Of a stretch of DNA of 64,000 bases, positions 43,157 through 51,546 are shown in pieces. Each line of letters begins with the position of its first letter. Position 1 is the first letter of the stretch. Location: assembly GCF_021729885.1 (NCBI RefSeq), contig NZ_CP063401.1, positions 2,093,501 through 2,157,500 of the forward strand. Direction: 5' to 3'. The notes beneath the pieces are model-generated. The model saw only the letters and a program-made list of their open reading frames with translations. It was not told the DNA's origin and searched no databases. The position numbers and the translations under genes are program-made. Source of the DNA: Devosia sp. SL43. GTDB lineage: Bacteria > Pseudomonadota > Alphaproteobacteria > Rhizobiales > Devosiaceae.

Positions 43157-43382
43157 GGGGCCTCCTCCTGAGCGCGGCCGGCTTTTGGTTCGCCTGATGG
43201 CCGCGTAAAATCATCTCACCTTGGTGCCCTTCACGGCCCAGCGGATCAATGCGCCCATAGTCTGAGGTGAAACCGCACCGCCGTCTATTGCGGCGTGACC
43301 ACCGGCGTGCCTGACACCGGATCGGGATAGACCACAGTCCGGCCCATAGACCTCCCGCAGCACGCTGAGCCCCCCAAGCTCG

Positions 43383-45056
43383 CTATTCCGGAACAATCTT
43401 GGCCTGCAACGGCACAGCATCCCGCAGGCGGCTTTCGTCGAGTTCGCCCTTGGTCTCAAGGATGGGATAGGCCACCGACGCGAGATGGGCGGTAATGCGC
43501 TTGAGGTCGCGCAGCAGATCCAGGTGCAGCGAACTGGTTTCCACCGAAGCCGGCACGCGCTCCCGCACCCGCTGGATATGGGCCTGGGCCGACCGGGCCT
43601 CAAGGCGCCGGACATCGACCTTGGCCGCCACCAGCTGGCGCGCCAGTTGCGCATCGCCCGTCATGAACACGGTCTGGCTGAGCTGCATGTTACTGATCGT
43701 CTTTTCGTAGAGTGCGACGATCTCGGCCAGCCCATCGGGCGAGAAGCTGAGCTTACGCTTGCCCATCTTGGCCGCGGCTTCGCACAACCCGCCCTCGACG
43801 ATATCGCCGACATGTTCGAGGTTGATGGCGAAACCCATGATCTCAGCGGACCGCACCGCATCGTCTTCGTCGAGCTCGGTCTGGTCGAGCCGGGTCAGGT
43901 AAAGCTTGATGGCCTGGTTGAGGGCATCGACATCGTCATCCAGCACCGAAATGGCACTGCGCGCCGCAGAGCCCGGCTTGCGCAGGGATTCCAGACTCCC
44001 CTGCAGCATGCGCAACACGATGTCGCTGACGCGCAACGTCTCGCGCGCAGCTGCGGCCAGCGCGATCGTCGGCGTGTCCAGCACGCTGTCATCGAGATAG
44101 TTGGTGCCGCGTTCCGGTGAGCTGGGTTCCGGAATGGCCAAAGCCGCCAAGCGACCAATCGGCCCGAGCAGCGGCAGAAACAGCACCAGCAGGGCAAGAT
44201 TGAAGCCGATATGGGCCGCGATGGTCAGTGCCGACCCGTTGGGCAGCACGGCTTGCAGCAGTCCCGCCGCAGGCCCGGCCAGGCTGGTCAGCAGAATGGC
44301 ACCAACTGCCCGCACGACGAGGTTGGCCAGCGTCAGCCGGCGGGCTTCGGTGCCCTCGCGCAGGACCGCCAGCAGCGGTGGAATGGCGCCACCCAGATTG
44401 GCCCCCGCCACCAGCGTCACCGCCAGCGGCGCCGAAACGATACCCGCCGACGCCAGCAGCGCCACAAACAGGACCACGGCCAGGCTCGATGAGGCAACGA
44501 ACGCCAGGACAGCTGCCAATATCAGCGCAAAGGCCGGCGCATCGCGGAGCCCGCTCAGAATGGCGATCATCACTTCGGACTGGCGCAGCGGCTCGGTCAC
44601 ATTGCCGACCAGCTGCAAGGCCAGCAGCATCAGCCCGAGCCCCAGTATGGCTCGCCCGACACCCTTGCCGCGCGTGAACTTGCTCAGCGAGAACACCATG
44701 ACGCCAACAAGGATCATCGCCGAGCCGAACCAGTGCACATCCAGCGACAGGATAACGGCGGCAATCGACGTCCCGACATTGGCGCCTAGCATCACCGCCT
44801 GCGCCATGCGCGGCTTGATCACGCCGTTGGACGCGAAGGACGCGGTTATCACCGCCGTCGCCGTACTCGATTGCAGCGCCAGCGTGGCAACGATGCCCGA
44901 CAGCACTGCGGTAAAGCGGTTACCGGTGCCCCTGGCGATCCACAGCCGCAGCGACGCCCCGAACGCCCGCATCACCCCGGTCTTGATCATCCGCAGGCCC
45001 CAGAGCAGCAACGCGCCGGCGCCAAGCAGGTCGATCAATTGGATGGTGGAATGCAT
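43383..45056 (-). CDS. Na/phosphate cotransporter with PhoU-like domain
   Basis: A 557-residue protein of the NptA/PNaS family. Two inverted QSSTATA-type repeats are expected: LQSSTATAVITASFASNGVI is seen, and SSSLAVVLFVALLASAGIVS is the second. The C-terminal cytoplasmic PhoU-like helical region (about residues 330-550) has NLEHVGDIVEGGLCEAAAK. It should import phosphate with sodium. It is transcribed alone. The 226-base gap to maeB shows nothing convincing. Confidence 0.9.
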   Translation of the reverse strand: MHSTIQLIDLLGAGALLLWGLRMIKTGVMRAFGASLRLWIARGTGNRFTAVLSGIVATLALQSSTATAVITASFASNGVIKPRMAQAVMLGANVGTSIAAVILSLDVHWFGSAMILVGVMVFSLSKFTRGKGVGRAILGLGLMLLALQLVGNVTEPLRQSEVMIAILSGLRDAPAFALILAAVLAFVASSSLAVVLFVALLASAGIVSAPLAVTLVAGANLGGAIPPLLAVLREGTEARRLTLANLVVRAVGAILLTSLAGPAAGLLQAVLPNGSALTIAAHIGFNLALLVLFLPLLGPIGRLAALAIPEPSSPERGTNYLDDSVLDTPTIALAAAARETLRVSDIVLRMLQGSLESLRKPGSAARSAISVLDDDVDALNQAIKLYLTRLDQTELDEDDAVRSAEIMGFAINLEHVGDIVEGGLCEAAAKMGKRKLSFSPDGLAEIVALYEKTISNMQLSQTVFMTGDAQLARQLVAAKVDVRRLEARSAQAHIQRVRERVPASVETSSLHLDLLRDLKRITAHLASVAYPILETKGELDESRLRDAVPLQAKIVPE

Positions 45057-45444
45057 GTTTCCTCGACGAAGCAGTACGGAACGAGTGTACGCCTGTCACG
45101 CCAACTGTCGACCGCTTTTATGACAGATCAAGTCATTGATCGAAAACGGAAAGACCGACCGACGATCAGCGACGGCACCGAGACGATGCCATCGTTGGCC
45201 CCAGACCAGACCACACGGATTCTGACGCCTAACCCACCGCCACTTTCGTGAGGTGGTTTTTGATCTGGGACAATGCAGCCCTGTGCAACGGCTGCGATGC
45301 TCACGCAACCATTCGCGGCGTGGTGCGCTGTGGTGAGGCGGGATGAGGAGTCACCTGACTGCTCGATCCTTACGACGGCAGCATCGTGTGATCCGACGAT
45401 TCTCGCCGACCCGCATCGTACAGCTAACCACCAGGAGACGTCCC
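45057..45444. other. Intergenic stretch without a supported gene
   Basis: This 388-base divergent gap separates the phosphate symporter gene from the host-attachment-family operon. It must hold both promoters. Short open frames exist on both strands but show no domain, signal or ribosome site. I see no strong repeat or hairpin in it. Confidence 0.6.
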
Positions 45445-45846
45445 ATGATGCTTGCAAAGGGCACGACAGTTGCCGTTGCCGACGGCGAAAAGCTCAACCT
45501 GTTCCGCAACGCAGGCGACGAGGCTGGCATGCAGCTCGAGGTTCTGCCGCGCCGGACCATCGAAAACAGCGCCGGCACCAGTGGCGGGCACCAGAGCAGT
45601 TCGGGCAATCCCGATCATGGCCAGGCCGATGAGGACGGATTTTCGGCGGGGATCGTCGATTATCTGAACCAGCAGGCGCTCAGCGGCGCCATCGATGGGC
45701 TGGTCATCATTGCTGCGCCGCGCGCGCTCGGCGAGATGCGCAAACATTACCACAAGGCACTGACGGCCCAGCTCAAGGGCGAGATCGCCAAGGACCTGAC
45801 AGGACACTCCATGACCGAGGTCGAGAGCGCGATCGCATCAGCATGA
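45445..45846 (+). CDS. Host attachment protein-family (baeRF/AtsE-like) protein
   Basis: A 133-residue cytoplasmic protein of the bacterial host-attachment family: GTTVAVADGEKLNLFRNAGD at the N-terminus, then IDGLVIIAAPRALGEMRKHY and LKGEIAKDLTGHSMTEVESA at the C-terminus. The fold is related to the archaeal release factor eRF1 middle domain (baeRF group). The family was named from plant-attachment mutants, but the biochemical role is unsettled. GGAG precedes the ATG. It opens a three-gene unit joined by ATGA overlaps. Confidence 0.88.
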   Translation: MMLAKGTTVAVADGEKLNLFRNAGDEAGMQLEVLPRRTIENSAGTSGGHQSSSGNPDHGQADEDGFSAGIVDYLNQQALSGAIDGLVIIAAPRALGEMRKHYHKALTAQLKGEIAKDLTGHSMTEVESAIASA

Positions 45847-46205
45847 ACCGGCTCAGCATACCGTCCTGGGCATTCTTGCTGGTAACTGTCTCGGCTGTCC
45901 CAACTCTTGCCGATGATCCGGTCGTCGCGGGGCGAGCCCTCGTGCAGATGTACTGCACCGACTGCCACGCCACGGAAATGACCGGCGACAGCCCGCTGCC
46001 CATCGCACCCAGATTTCGGGAACTCTACCTGCGGTACGATGTCGAGGACCTCGCCGAGGCGCTCGTCGAAGGCATTGTGACGGCGCATCCCGAAATGCCG
46101 CAGTTTGAATTCGACCCCGAACAGGCAACGGCGATCATCGCCTATCTGAAGACGCTCGAGCCCCACTCGGTCGAAGCCGATCAACAGCAAGGACCAAGCC
46201 AATGA
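45843..46205 (+). CDS. Small periplasmic cytochrome c
   Basis: A 120-residue exported protein. The signal peptide (SWAFLLVTVSAVPTLA) is followed by one haem site, YCTDCHATEM, and a plausible distal methionine in AHPEMPQFEF. The fold would be class I cytochrome c of about 95 mature residues. The start overlaps the preceding stop by four bases (ATGA), and the SDR gene follows with the same kind of overlap. Cytochrome c beside an NAD-linked SDR is uncommon. Confidence 0.88.
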   Translation: MNRLSIPSWAFLLVTVSAVPTLADDPVVAGRALVQMYCTDCHATEMTGDSPLPIAPRFRELYLRYDVEDLAEALVEGIVTAHPEMPQFEFDPEQATAIIAYLKTLEPHSVEADQQQGPSQ

Positions 46206-46957
46206 GCAGCAGATTTGAGGATAAGGTCGCCCTGGTTACCGGGGGTGCTTCCGGCATAGGCGAGGCGGTGGCGCTGCAACTGGCGAGAGAGGGAGCCAAG
46301 GTCGTGGTGGCCGACATGGACCTGTCCGGTGCGGAGCGGGTCGTGCACGCCATCGAACAGGCGCGAGGAACGGCGGCCGCCTTTGAGCTCAATGTCGCCG
46401 ATCCAATAGAAGTGGACGCGTTGGTATCGTTTGCGGTGCGTACCTATGGTGCGCTGCACCTGGCGGTCAACAATGCCGGCATTGGCGGCCCCAGCGCGCA
46501 GACTGCCGACTATCCGCTCGATGGCTGGCAGAAGGTAATCGACGTCAATCTCAACTCGGTCTTCTTCTGCACGAAATACGAGATTGCGGCCATGCTGCAG
46601 GCCGGAGGTGGCGCCATCGTCAACATGGCGTCGATCCTTGGTTCGGTCGGCTTCGCCAATGCCTCGGCCTATGTCGCGGCAAAGCACGGCGTGCTGGGCC
46701 TCACCAAGGTCGCGGCCATCGAATATGCGGCAAAGGGCATTCGCATCAATGCGGTTGGACCCGGCTTCATCGATACCCCGCTGCTTTCAAAAAACCTCGA
46801 CGCCGCGACGCTCGGCGCTATCGCCGCAATGCACCCGATCGGTCGGCTCGGCCGTTCGGAGGAAGTTGCAGCGCTCACCTGCTTCCTGCTCTCGGACGAA
46901 GCCTCCTTCATCACCGGCAGCTACCATCTCGTCGATGGAGGCTATGTGGCGCCATAA
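46202..46957 (+). CDS. Short-chain dehydrogenase/reductase
   Basis: A 251-residue classical SDR. VALVTGGASGIGEAVALQLA is the glycine-rich cofactor site, DMDLSG suggests NAD rather than NADP preference, NNAGIGGPS is the structural NNAG motif, and the catalytic Ser and YxxxK are in NMASILGSVGFANASAYVAA. The C-terminus YHLVDGGYVAP is normal. The substrate is unknown. It could in principle supply one of the dehydrogenase steps missing from the fucose-type locus, but it is 17 kb away and lacks the operator. A terminator follows. Confidence 0.9.
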   Translation: MSSRFEDKVALVTGGASGIGEAVALQLAREGAKVVVADMDLSGAERVVHAIEQARGTAAAFELNVADPIEVDALVSFAVRTYGALHLAVNNAGIGGPSAQTADYPLDGWQKVIDVNLNSVFFCTKYEIAAMLQAGGGAIVNMASILGSVGFANASAYVAAKHGVLGLTKVAAIEYAAKGIRINAVGPGFIDTPLLSKNLDAATLGAIAAMHPIGRLGRSEEVAALTCFLLSDEASFITGSYHLVDGGYVAP

Positions 46958-47025
46958 GCCGGCCTGGTGCTGCATAACCTCTCCAGCTCCAGCGGCTCGG
47001 TCAGAAACTGGCGGCAAAAGGAAAA

Positions 47026-47059
47026 CCCCAGCTAAGCACTTGGCTTAACTGGGGCTTTT

Positions 47060-47060
<1 letters not shown>
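47026..47060. terminator. Bidirectional terminator between the SDR operon and the tRNA
   Basis: CCCCAGCTAAGC and GCTTAACTGGGG form a 12-base stem with one mismatch (47026-47054), then CTTTTT on the plus strand. The minus strand reads GGGGTTTTCC after the stem, so it can also end the tRNA transcript. Confidence 0.85.
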
Positions 47061-47136
<76 letters not shown>

Positions 47137-47351
47137 ACAAACGTTGATAACAATGGCGGGTTTGCCGTCATCGCTGCGGCCTGAGCCACGAACGTGAGGG
47201 GTATATAGGTGGTCGCACCGGATAGCTCAACCCCAAAACGGCACTGCGTGACGGTTTTTTGACGAAGCAATTTTAGCGCCTGCCCGACCTACCAATTTTG
47301 TTGGCATGGGTTAGTGTGCCGCCAACTTCCATACCAGCTCCGAGCTTTCCC

Positions 47352-48389
47352 ATGAAACTGAAGCCGCTTGGCCGCACCGATCTGCGGGTTACCGAAATCT
47401 GCCTGGGCACCATGACCTGGGGCAGCCAGAACACCGAGGCCGAGGGCCATGCCCAGATCGACCTGGCGCTGGAATCCGGGCTCAACTTCATGGACACGGC
47501 CGAACTCTACGCCGTGCCGCGCAGCCCTGAGACTTCGGGCCGCACCGAGGAGATCATCGGTAGCTGGTTCAAAAGGACCGGCAAGCGCGACAAGTGGATC
47601 CTCGCCTCCAAGATCGCTGGCGGGGGTGTCGACTTCCTGCGCGACAACACCCGCGCCAATGCGAAGACTATCGCGCTGGCCGTCGATGCCAGCCTCAAGC
47701 GCTTGCAGACCGACTATATCGATCTCTACCAGATCCACTGGGCCTCGCGCGGCAGCTATAATTTCGACGGCAACTGGGACTACGCCCCCCATACCCAGGA
47801 CACAGCGGACGTGCTCGCCAATATCGAGGACATGCTCGAAGGCCTCGGCGCGATGGTCAAAGCCGGCAAGATTCGCCATATCGGCGTGTCCAACGAGACC
47901 ACCTGGGGCATTGCCCAATGGCTGCGCATCGCCGAGGCCAAGGGGCTGCCGCGCGTCGCCTCGGTGCAGAACGAATACAATCTCGTGCGTCGCCAGTTCG
48001 ATCTCGACATGGCCGAACTCAGCCACCACGAGCAGGTCGGCCTCCTCGCCTATTCGCCGCTCGCCGGCGGCATGTTGACCGGCAAATACCAGAACGGAGC
48101 GGTGCCCAAGGGCAGCCGTCTGGACTACCAGAAATCGTTCTGGCGCCTCAACGAGCACTCCGAGCCCGTGATCGCCGCCTATCTCGACCTCGCCCGCCAG
48201 CATGGCCTCGACCCGGCCCAGATGGCCATCGCCTTCACTCTGACCCGCCCGTTCATGATGTCGTCCATCATTGGCGCCACCAGCATCGACCAGCTCAAGA
48301 CCGCCATCGGCTCGGTCGATGTTACGCTCTCCGCCGAGGTGCTCGCCGGCATCGACGCCATCCACCGCCGCTATCCGCGGCCGATCTGA
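47352..48389 (+). CDS. Aldo/keto reductase (Tas-like)
   Basis: A 345-residue NADP-dependent oxidoreductase of the TIM-barrel AKR family. It has LKPLGRTDLRVTEICLGTM, MDTAELYAVPRSPETSGRTE with the Asp and Tyr of the catalytic tetrad, KWILASKIAGG with the Lys, and a DYIDLYQIHW segment with the His. SRLDYQKSFWRLNEHSEPVI and ARQHGLDPAQMAIAFTLTRP are typical of the Tas/YajO-like subgroup. ATG 47352 matches the family N-terminus; an upstream in-frame ATG adds 18 residues. Substrate unknown. Confidence 0.91.
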   Translation: MKLKPLGRTDLRVTEICLGTMTWGSQNTEAEGHAQIDLALESGLNFMDTAELYAVPRSPETSGRTEEIIGSWFKRTGKRDKWILASKIAGGGVDFLRDNTRANAKTIALAVDASLKRLQTDYIDLYQIHWASRGSYNFDGNWDYAPHTQDTADVLANIEDMLEGLGAMVKAGKIRHIGVSNETTWGIAQWLRIAEAKGLPRVASVQNEYNLVRRQFDLDMAELSHHEQVGLLAYSPLAGGMLTGKYQNGAVPKGSRLDYQKSFWRLNEHSEPVIAAYLDLARQHGLDPAQMAIAFTLTRPFMMSSIIGATSIDQLKTAIGSVDVTLSAEVLAGIDAIHRRYPRPI

Positions 48390-48429
48390 CGAGAGGAATC
48401 CATTCTTCGCCAACTCACCGGTTGAAGAG

Positions 48430-48455
48430 TGGATTCCCGCCTTCGCGGGAATGAC
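48430..48455. repeat. Short palindromic repeat, family 2
   Basis: TGGATTCCCGCCTTCGCGGG followed by AATGAC. This is the reverse-oriented form of the unit found at 20715 and 55082, in the co-directional gap after the aldo/keto reductase. GAATCCATTCTT just upstream (from about 48407) is a second partial copy of its flank. Confidence 0.8.
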
Positions 48456-48496
48456 GCCGTGGGTTATCAAGCGGTAGGTCTATAGCGGGGCATAGA

Positions 48497-49192
48497 ATGT
48501 CGTTCGCACTCATCTCCACCTTCTTCCCGCTATTTTGCTACTTCGCCTACAACATCATCGTGCCGCAGGTGGAAAAGCTGCGGCCGTCGCTGTCCTCGAT
48601 CATGAACATGCAGCGCCGCCGCTGGGTGGCCAATGCCGCGGTACGGGAAAGCCCGTTTGATGCGATCCTGTCGGGCAACATCATGGGCTCGGTCAGCTTT
48701 CTGGCCTCCACCGCCGTGCTGCTGATCCTCGCCATCTTCGCCGTCTTCGGACAGGTACCGGCCCTGATGGCAGCGCTCGATTCCCTGTCGCTCGAGCGCG
48801 TCTATACCGTGCTCGATGTGCAGCTGCATCTGGTGGTCATGTTGGCCATGTTCGTGCTGGCCTTCTTCGCCTTCACGCTGTCCCTGCGCCAGTTCAACCA
48901 CTATTGCATCATGCTGGGCGCCATGGAGCGCGGCGGCGCCATTTCCGAGCCGGAGATCGATGCCATCACGGCGATGAACGCGCTTGGTGCCCGCAATTTC
49001 AACGCCGGCATCCGCGCTTACTATTTCTCGGTCGCCACCGTTGCCTGGTTCGTTTCCGAATGGCTGCCGATCGCGGTGTGCCTGGTCACCATTGGCATAC
49101 TGGCCTATCGCGAGTTCTTCTCCTCGTCGCACCGCACCGCCGCATCGGCTGCCGTCATCGCGGCGCGGCGCCAGCAGGAGCGTTCGCGCTAG
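48497..49192 (+). CDS. DUF599 membrane protein
   Basis: A 231-residue protein with four predicted membrane helices. MNMQRRRWVANAAVRESPFD, then DAILSGNIMGSVSFLASTAV and FTLSLRQFNHYCIMLGA match the DUF599 family. The C-terminus is basic and cytoplasmic. Function is unknown in the family. The gene is convergent with a Sel1-repeat gene three bases away. Confidence 0.9.
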   Translation: MSFALISTFFPLFCYFAYNIIVPQVEKLRPSLSSIMNMQRRRWVANAAVRESPFDAILSGNIMGSVSFLASTAVLLILAIFAVFGQVPALMAALDSLSLERVYTVLDVQLHLVVMLAMFVLAFFAFTLSLRQFNHYCIMLGAMERGGAISEPEIDAITAMNALGARNFNAGIRAYYFSVATVAWFVSEWLPIAVCLVTIGILAYREFFSSSHRTAASAAVIAARRQQERSR

Positions 49193-49195
49193 ACG

Positions 49196-50491
49196 CTACT
49201 TCGTCTTGATCTTGGTGCCGTCATCGGCGCCTGTCGTCCCGTCATCGCCGCCGCTGGCCGCCAGGATGCGCGCCAGATTGTCCGCCGCCAGTTCATAGCC
49301 CTGATCGGCCGAGAGTTGATAATAGTCGACCGCAGCCTGGATATCGCTCTCCACGCCCAGGCCATTCTCGTAGATATGGCCCAGATTGTTGAGCGCGATC
49401 GGCTGGCCGTTATCGGCCGCCAGCTGCGTCCACTTCAGCGCCTCGTCATAGTCGACATCGGTGCCGTTGCCATCGAGATAGAGCAGGCCCAGATTGACCG
49501 CCGCCCGCATCTCCCCGCCCTCGGCCGCTTCCTTGTAGAGCACCAGCGCCTTGGCATAATCCTGCTCGACGCCGCGCCCGTCTTCATACAGCAGCGCCAG
49601 GTTGTGCTTGGCCAGCGGCAGGCCCTGGTCGGCGGCCTGTTGATAGAGTGCTGCGGCCGATGGGATATCGGCGGCCACGCCCAGCCCGTTTTCCTTGAGG
49701 AAACCCAGATTGTTCTGGCCATACATGTCGCCCTGGTCGGCGGCGAGCTGATAGAGGTCCGCCGCCCGCTTGGCGTCGGCCGGCTGACCCAACCCGTCCT
49801 GCAGCAGCTTGCCCAGATTGACCTGGCCTGAAGCATCGCCCTGCGCCACCGCGCGCTCGAACCACGCTGCCGCCGCCACATAGTCGCGCGGCACGCCCAG
49901 CCCTTCCTGATACATCAGGCCCAGATTGGACTGCGCCTTGCTCATGCCCTGCTCGGCCGCCGCGCGATACCAGCGCGCCGCCTGCGTATAATCCTGCGTC
50001 AGGCCTTCGCCGAAATCATAGCTGAGACCGAGGCTGTTCTGCGCCAGCGCGAAGCCGGCTTCGGCGCCCTGCGTCAGCAGCCGCGCACCGCGCTCCATAT
50101 CGACATCGATACCGTCGCCAGTGATCAGCATGTCGCCAAAAATCGCCAGCGCCAGCGGATTGCCTGCCGCAGCCGCCTCTTCGAACAGTGTTATGGCGCT
50201 CGCCGTGTCGCCGGCGGCGAAATGGGCACGGGCCAGCCACCCCTTGAGCTGGGCCGAATTGGGCTCAGCCTCGAGTGCGGTGGTACAGGCGGCGATCGCC
50301 GCATCGGTGTCGATCTCCCAGGTCTCCCGACCGATATCGGCAAATCCTGTCTCATACTGGCTTGCCGCCTGGGCGGCGCAGTCGTCGAATGCTGCGGCCA
50401 GAACAGGCGTGGCGACCAGGGATGCGCTCAGGGCGAGCAACAGGCCGGTCCACCGGCGGGCCCTCCCGATCGTGCCGTTCAATTCGATCAT
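49196..50491 (-). CDS. Secreted Sel1-repeat protein
   Basis: A 431-residue exported protein. Signal peptide (TGLLLALSASLVATPVLA), then an N-terminal cysteine-containing helical region. About eight Sel1 repeats (36 residues each, from about residue 125) follow, as in LGLMYQEGLGVPRDYVAAAA and LLYEDGRGVEQDYAKALVLY. Sel1 proteins form alpha-solenoid scaffolds that link envelope sensing or secretion complexes. The ATG at 50491 has GGGAG upstream. The C-terminus is Asp/Gly-rich and disordered. Confidence 0.9.
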   Translation of the reverse strand: MIELNGTIGRARRWTGLLLALSASLVATPVLAAAFDDCAAQAASQYETGFADIGRETWEIDTDAAIAACTTALEAEPNSAQLKGWLARAHFAAGDTASAITLFEEAAAAGNPLALAIFGDMLITGDGIDVDMERGARLLTQGAEAGFALAQNSLGLSYDFGEGLTQDYTQAARWYRAAAEQGMSKAQSNLGLMYQEGLGVPRDYVAAAAWFERAVAQGDASGQVNLGKLLQDGLGQPADAKRAADLYQLAADQGDMYGQNNLGFLKENGLGVAADIPSAAALYQQAADQGLPLAKHNLALLYEDGRGVEQDYAKALVLYKEAAEGGEMRAAVNLGLLYLDGNGTDVDYDEALKWTQLAADNGQPIALNNLGHIYENGLGVESDIQAAVDYYQLSADQGYELAADNLARILAASGGDDGTTGADDGTKIKTK

Positions 50492-50579
50492 GAGCTTTCT
50501 CCCTGCGCCCCTGCCGCGCGCACACTCTATCCAACCCCGCCTGCGGAGCAAGACGGCAGCAGCAGGGAAAATGCTTGGC

Positions 50580-51389
50580 TCAGCCGAGCTGGCTCTGCAG
50601 ATAGTCGGCCACGTCGGCCAATACCGGCGCAATGCCCCGCGCCGGACGCCCCAGCGCCAGCAGCGTACCGGGATGGCCCAAGGTCTCATAGTGCCGCTCC
50701 AACACATCAACGCCAGCCGCGCGCAGCCGCGCCGCCAGCGCCACGGTGTTGCGGGGGTAGACCAGCGTGTCCTTGTCACCAGTTGCCAGGAACATCGGCG
50801 AAGCCTTTGCCGTCACGTGGTTGATCGGCTGCGTCGTCGTCGGTTCGTGCACGGCGCCAAAGGTCCGCAGCGTTATCGGGCCATCGAACGGAAAGAAGTC
50901 ATACGGCCCAGAAAGGCCCACTAGGCAGCGCACCCGTCCGAGCAGGTTTCGCTCAGCGAGATAGGCTGGGTCCAGCGCCAGCATCGCTGCATTATACGCC
51001 CCCGCCGAATGCCCCATCAGTGCCATACGCTGCGCGTCACCGCCATACTGCCCGATATGCTCCGCGACCCAGCCAAAGGCCTCGGCACAATCCTCCAGGA
51101 ATTCGGGATACTCGACCTCGGGCAGCAGGCGATAGTCGGCAATGACCGTGACGAAACCCTGCGCCGCCAGCGCCCGCCCAACAAAATCGTAGTTGCGCCG
51201 ATCGCCATCGCTCCACGAGCCGCCATAGACGAAGAACACCACAGGCAAAGGGCCAACCGCGTCGCGCGGCGCGTAGATATCGAGCTTCTGACGAGCCGCC
51301 GCCCCATAGGGAACGTCCCGCGCGACCTTGCGCGACCCGCCATCCTTGGGGCTGAGAACGTTGATGATGCTGAGAATGGATATCGCCAT
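50580..51389 (-). CDS. Alpha/beta hydrolase (BD-FAE-like esterase)
   Basis: A 269-residue esterase. The oxyanion segment VFFVYGGSWSDGDRRNYDFV, FVTVIADYRLLPEVEYPEFL, and the nucleophile elbow LMGHSAGAYNAAMLALDPAY are typical of carbohydrate/acyl esterases. ATGDKDTLVY gives the acid and ETLGHPGTLLAL the His. A weak N-terminal hydrophobic start may tether it to the membrane. It has a paralogue at 55193-56209 with matching order of motifs. Confidence 0.87.
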   Translation of the reverse strand: MAISILSIINVLSPKDGGSRKVARDVPYGAAARQKLDIYAPRDAVGPLPVVFFVYGGSWSDGDRRNYDFVGRALAAQGFVTVIADYRLLPEVEYPEFLEDCAEAFGWVAEHIGQYGGDAQRMALMGHSAGAYNAAMLALDPAYLAERNLLGRVRCLVGLSGPYDFFPFDGPITLRTFGAVHEPTTTQPINHVTAKASPMFLATGDKDTLVYPRNTVALAARLRAAGVDVLERHYETLGHPGTLLALGRPARGIAPVLADVADYLQSQLG

Positions 51390-51546
51390 AGCGGCCCCGG
51401 ACTGATTTGCGCTCGAAGATACGCAAAAACCGGTAACAATGTTTCCGTCTCATCGCACTGATACGTATGGATTCACCGAGGCTTAAGGCCTGCTCGGGCA
51501 GATTGTCCGACATTGGCCCTCGAACGGGGCCTGGGGGGACGGTCGC

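Noticed and set aside
43211..43382. A coding stretch after the phosphate symporter stop (minus strand)
   Set aside because: The frame continues from an out-of-frame reading of the symporter, has no start or ribosome site of its own, and shows no domain.
46202..46957. The SDR as the missing dehydrogenase of the fucose-type pathway
   Set aside because: The operator palindrome is absent, it is co-transcribed with unrelated genes, and SDRs are too common to assign by fold alone.
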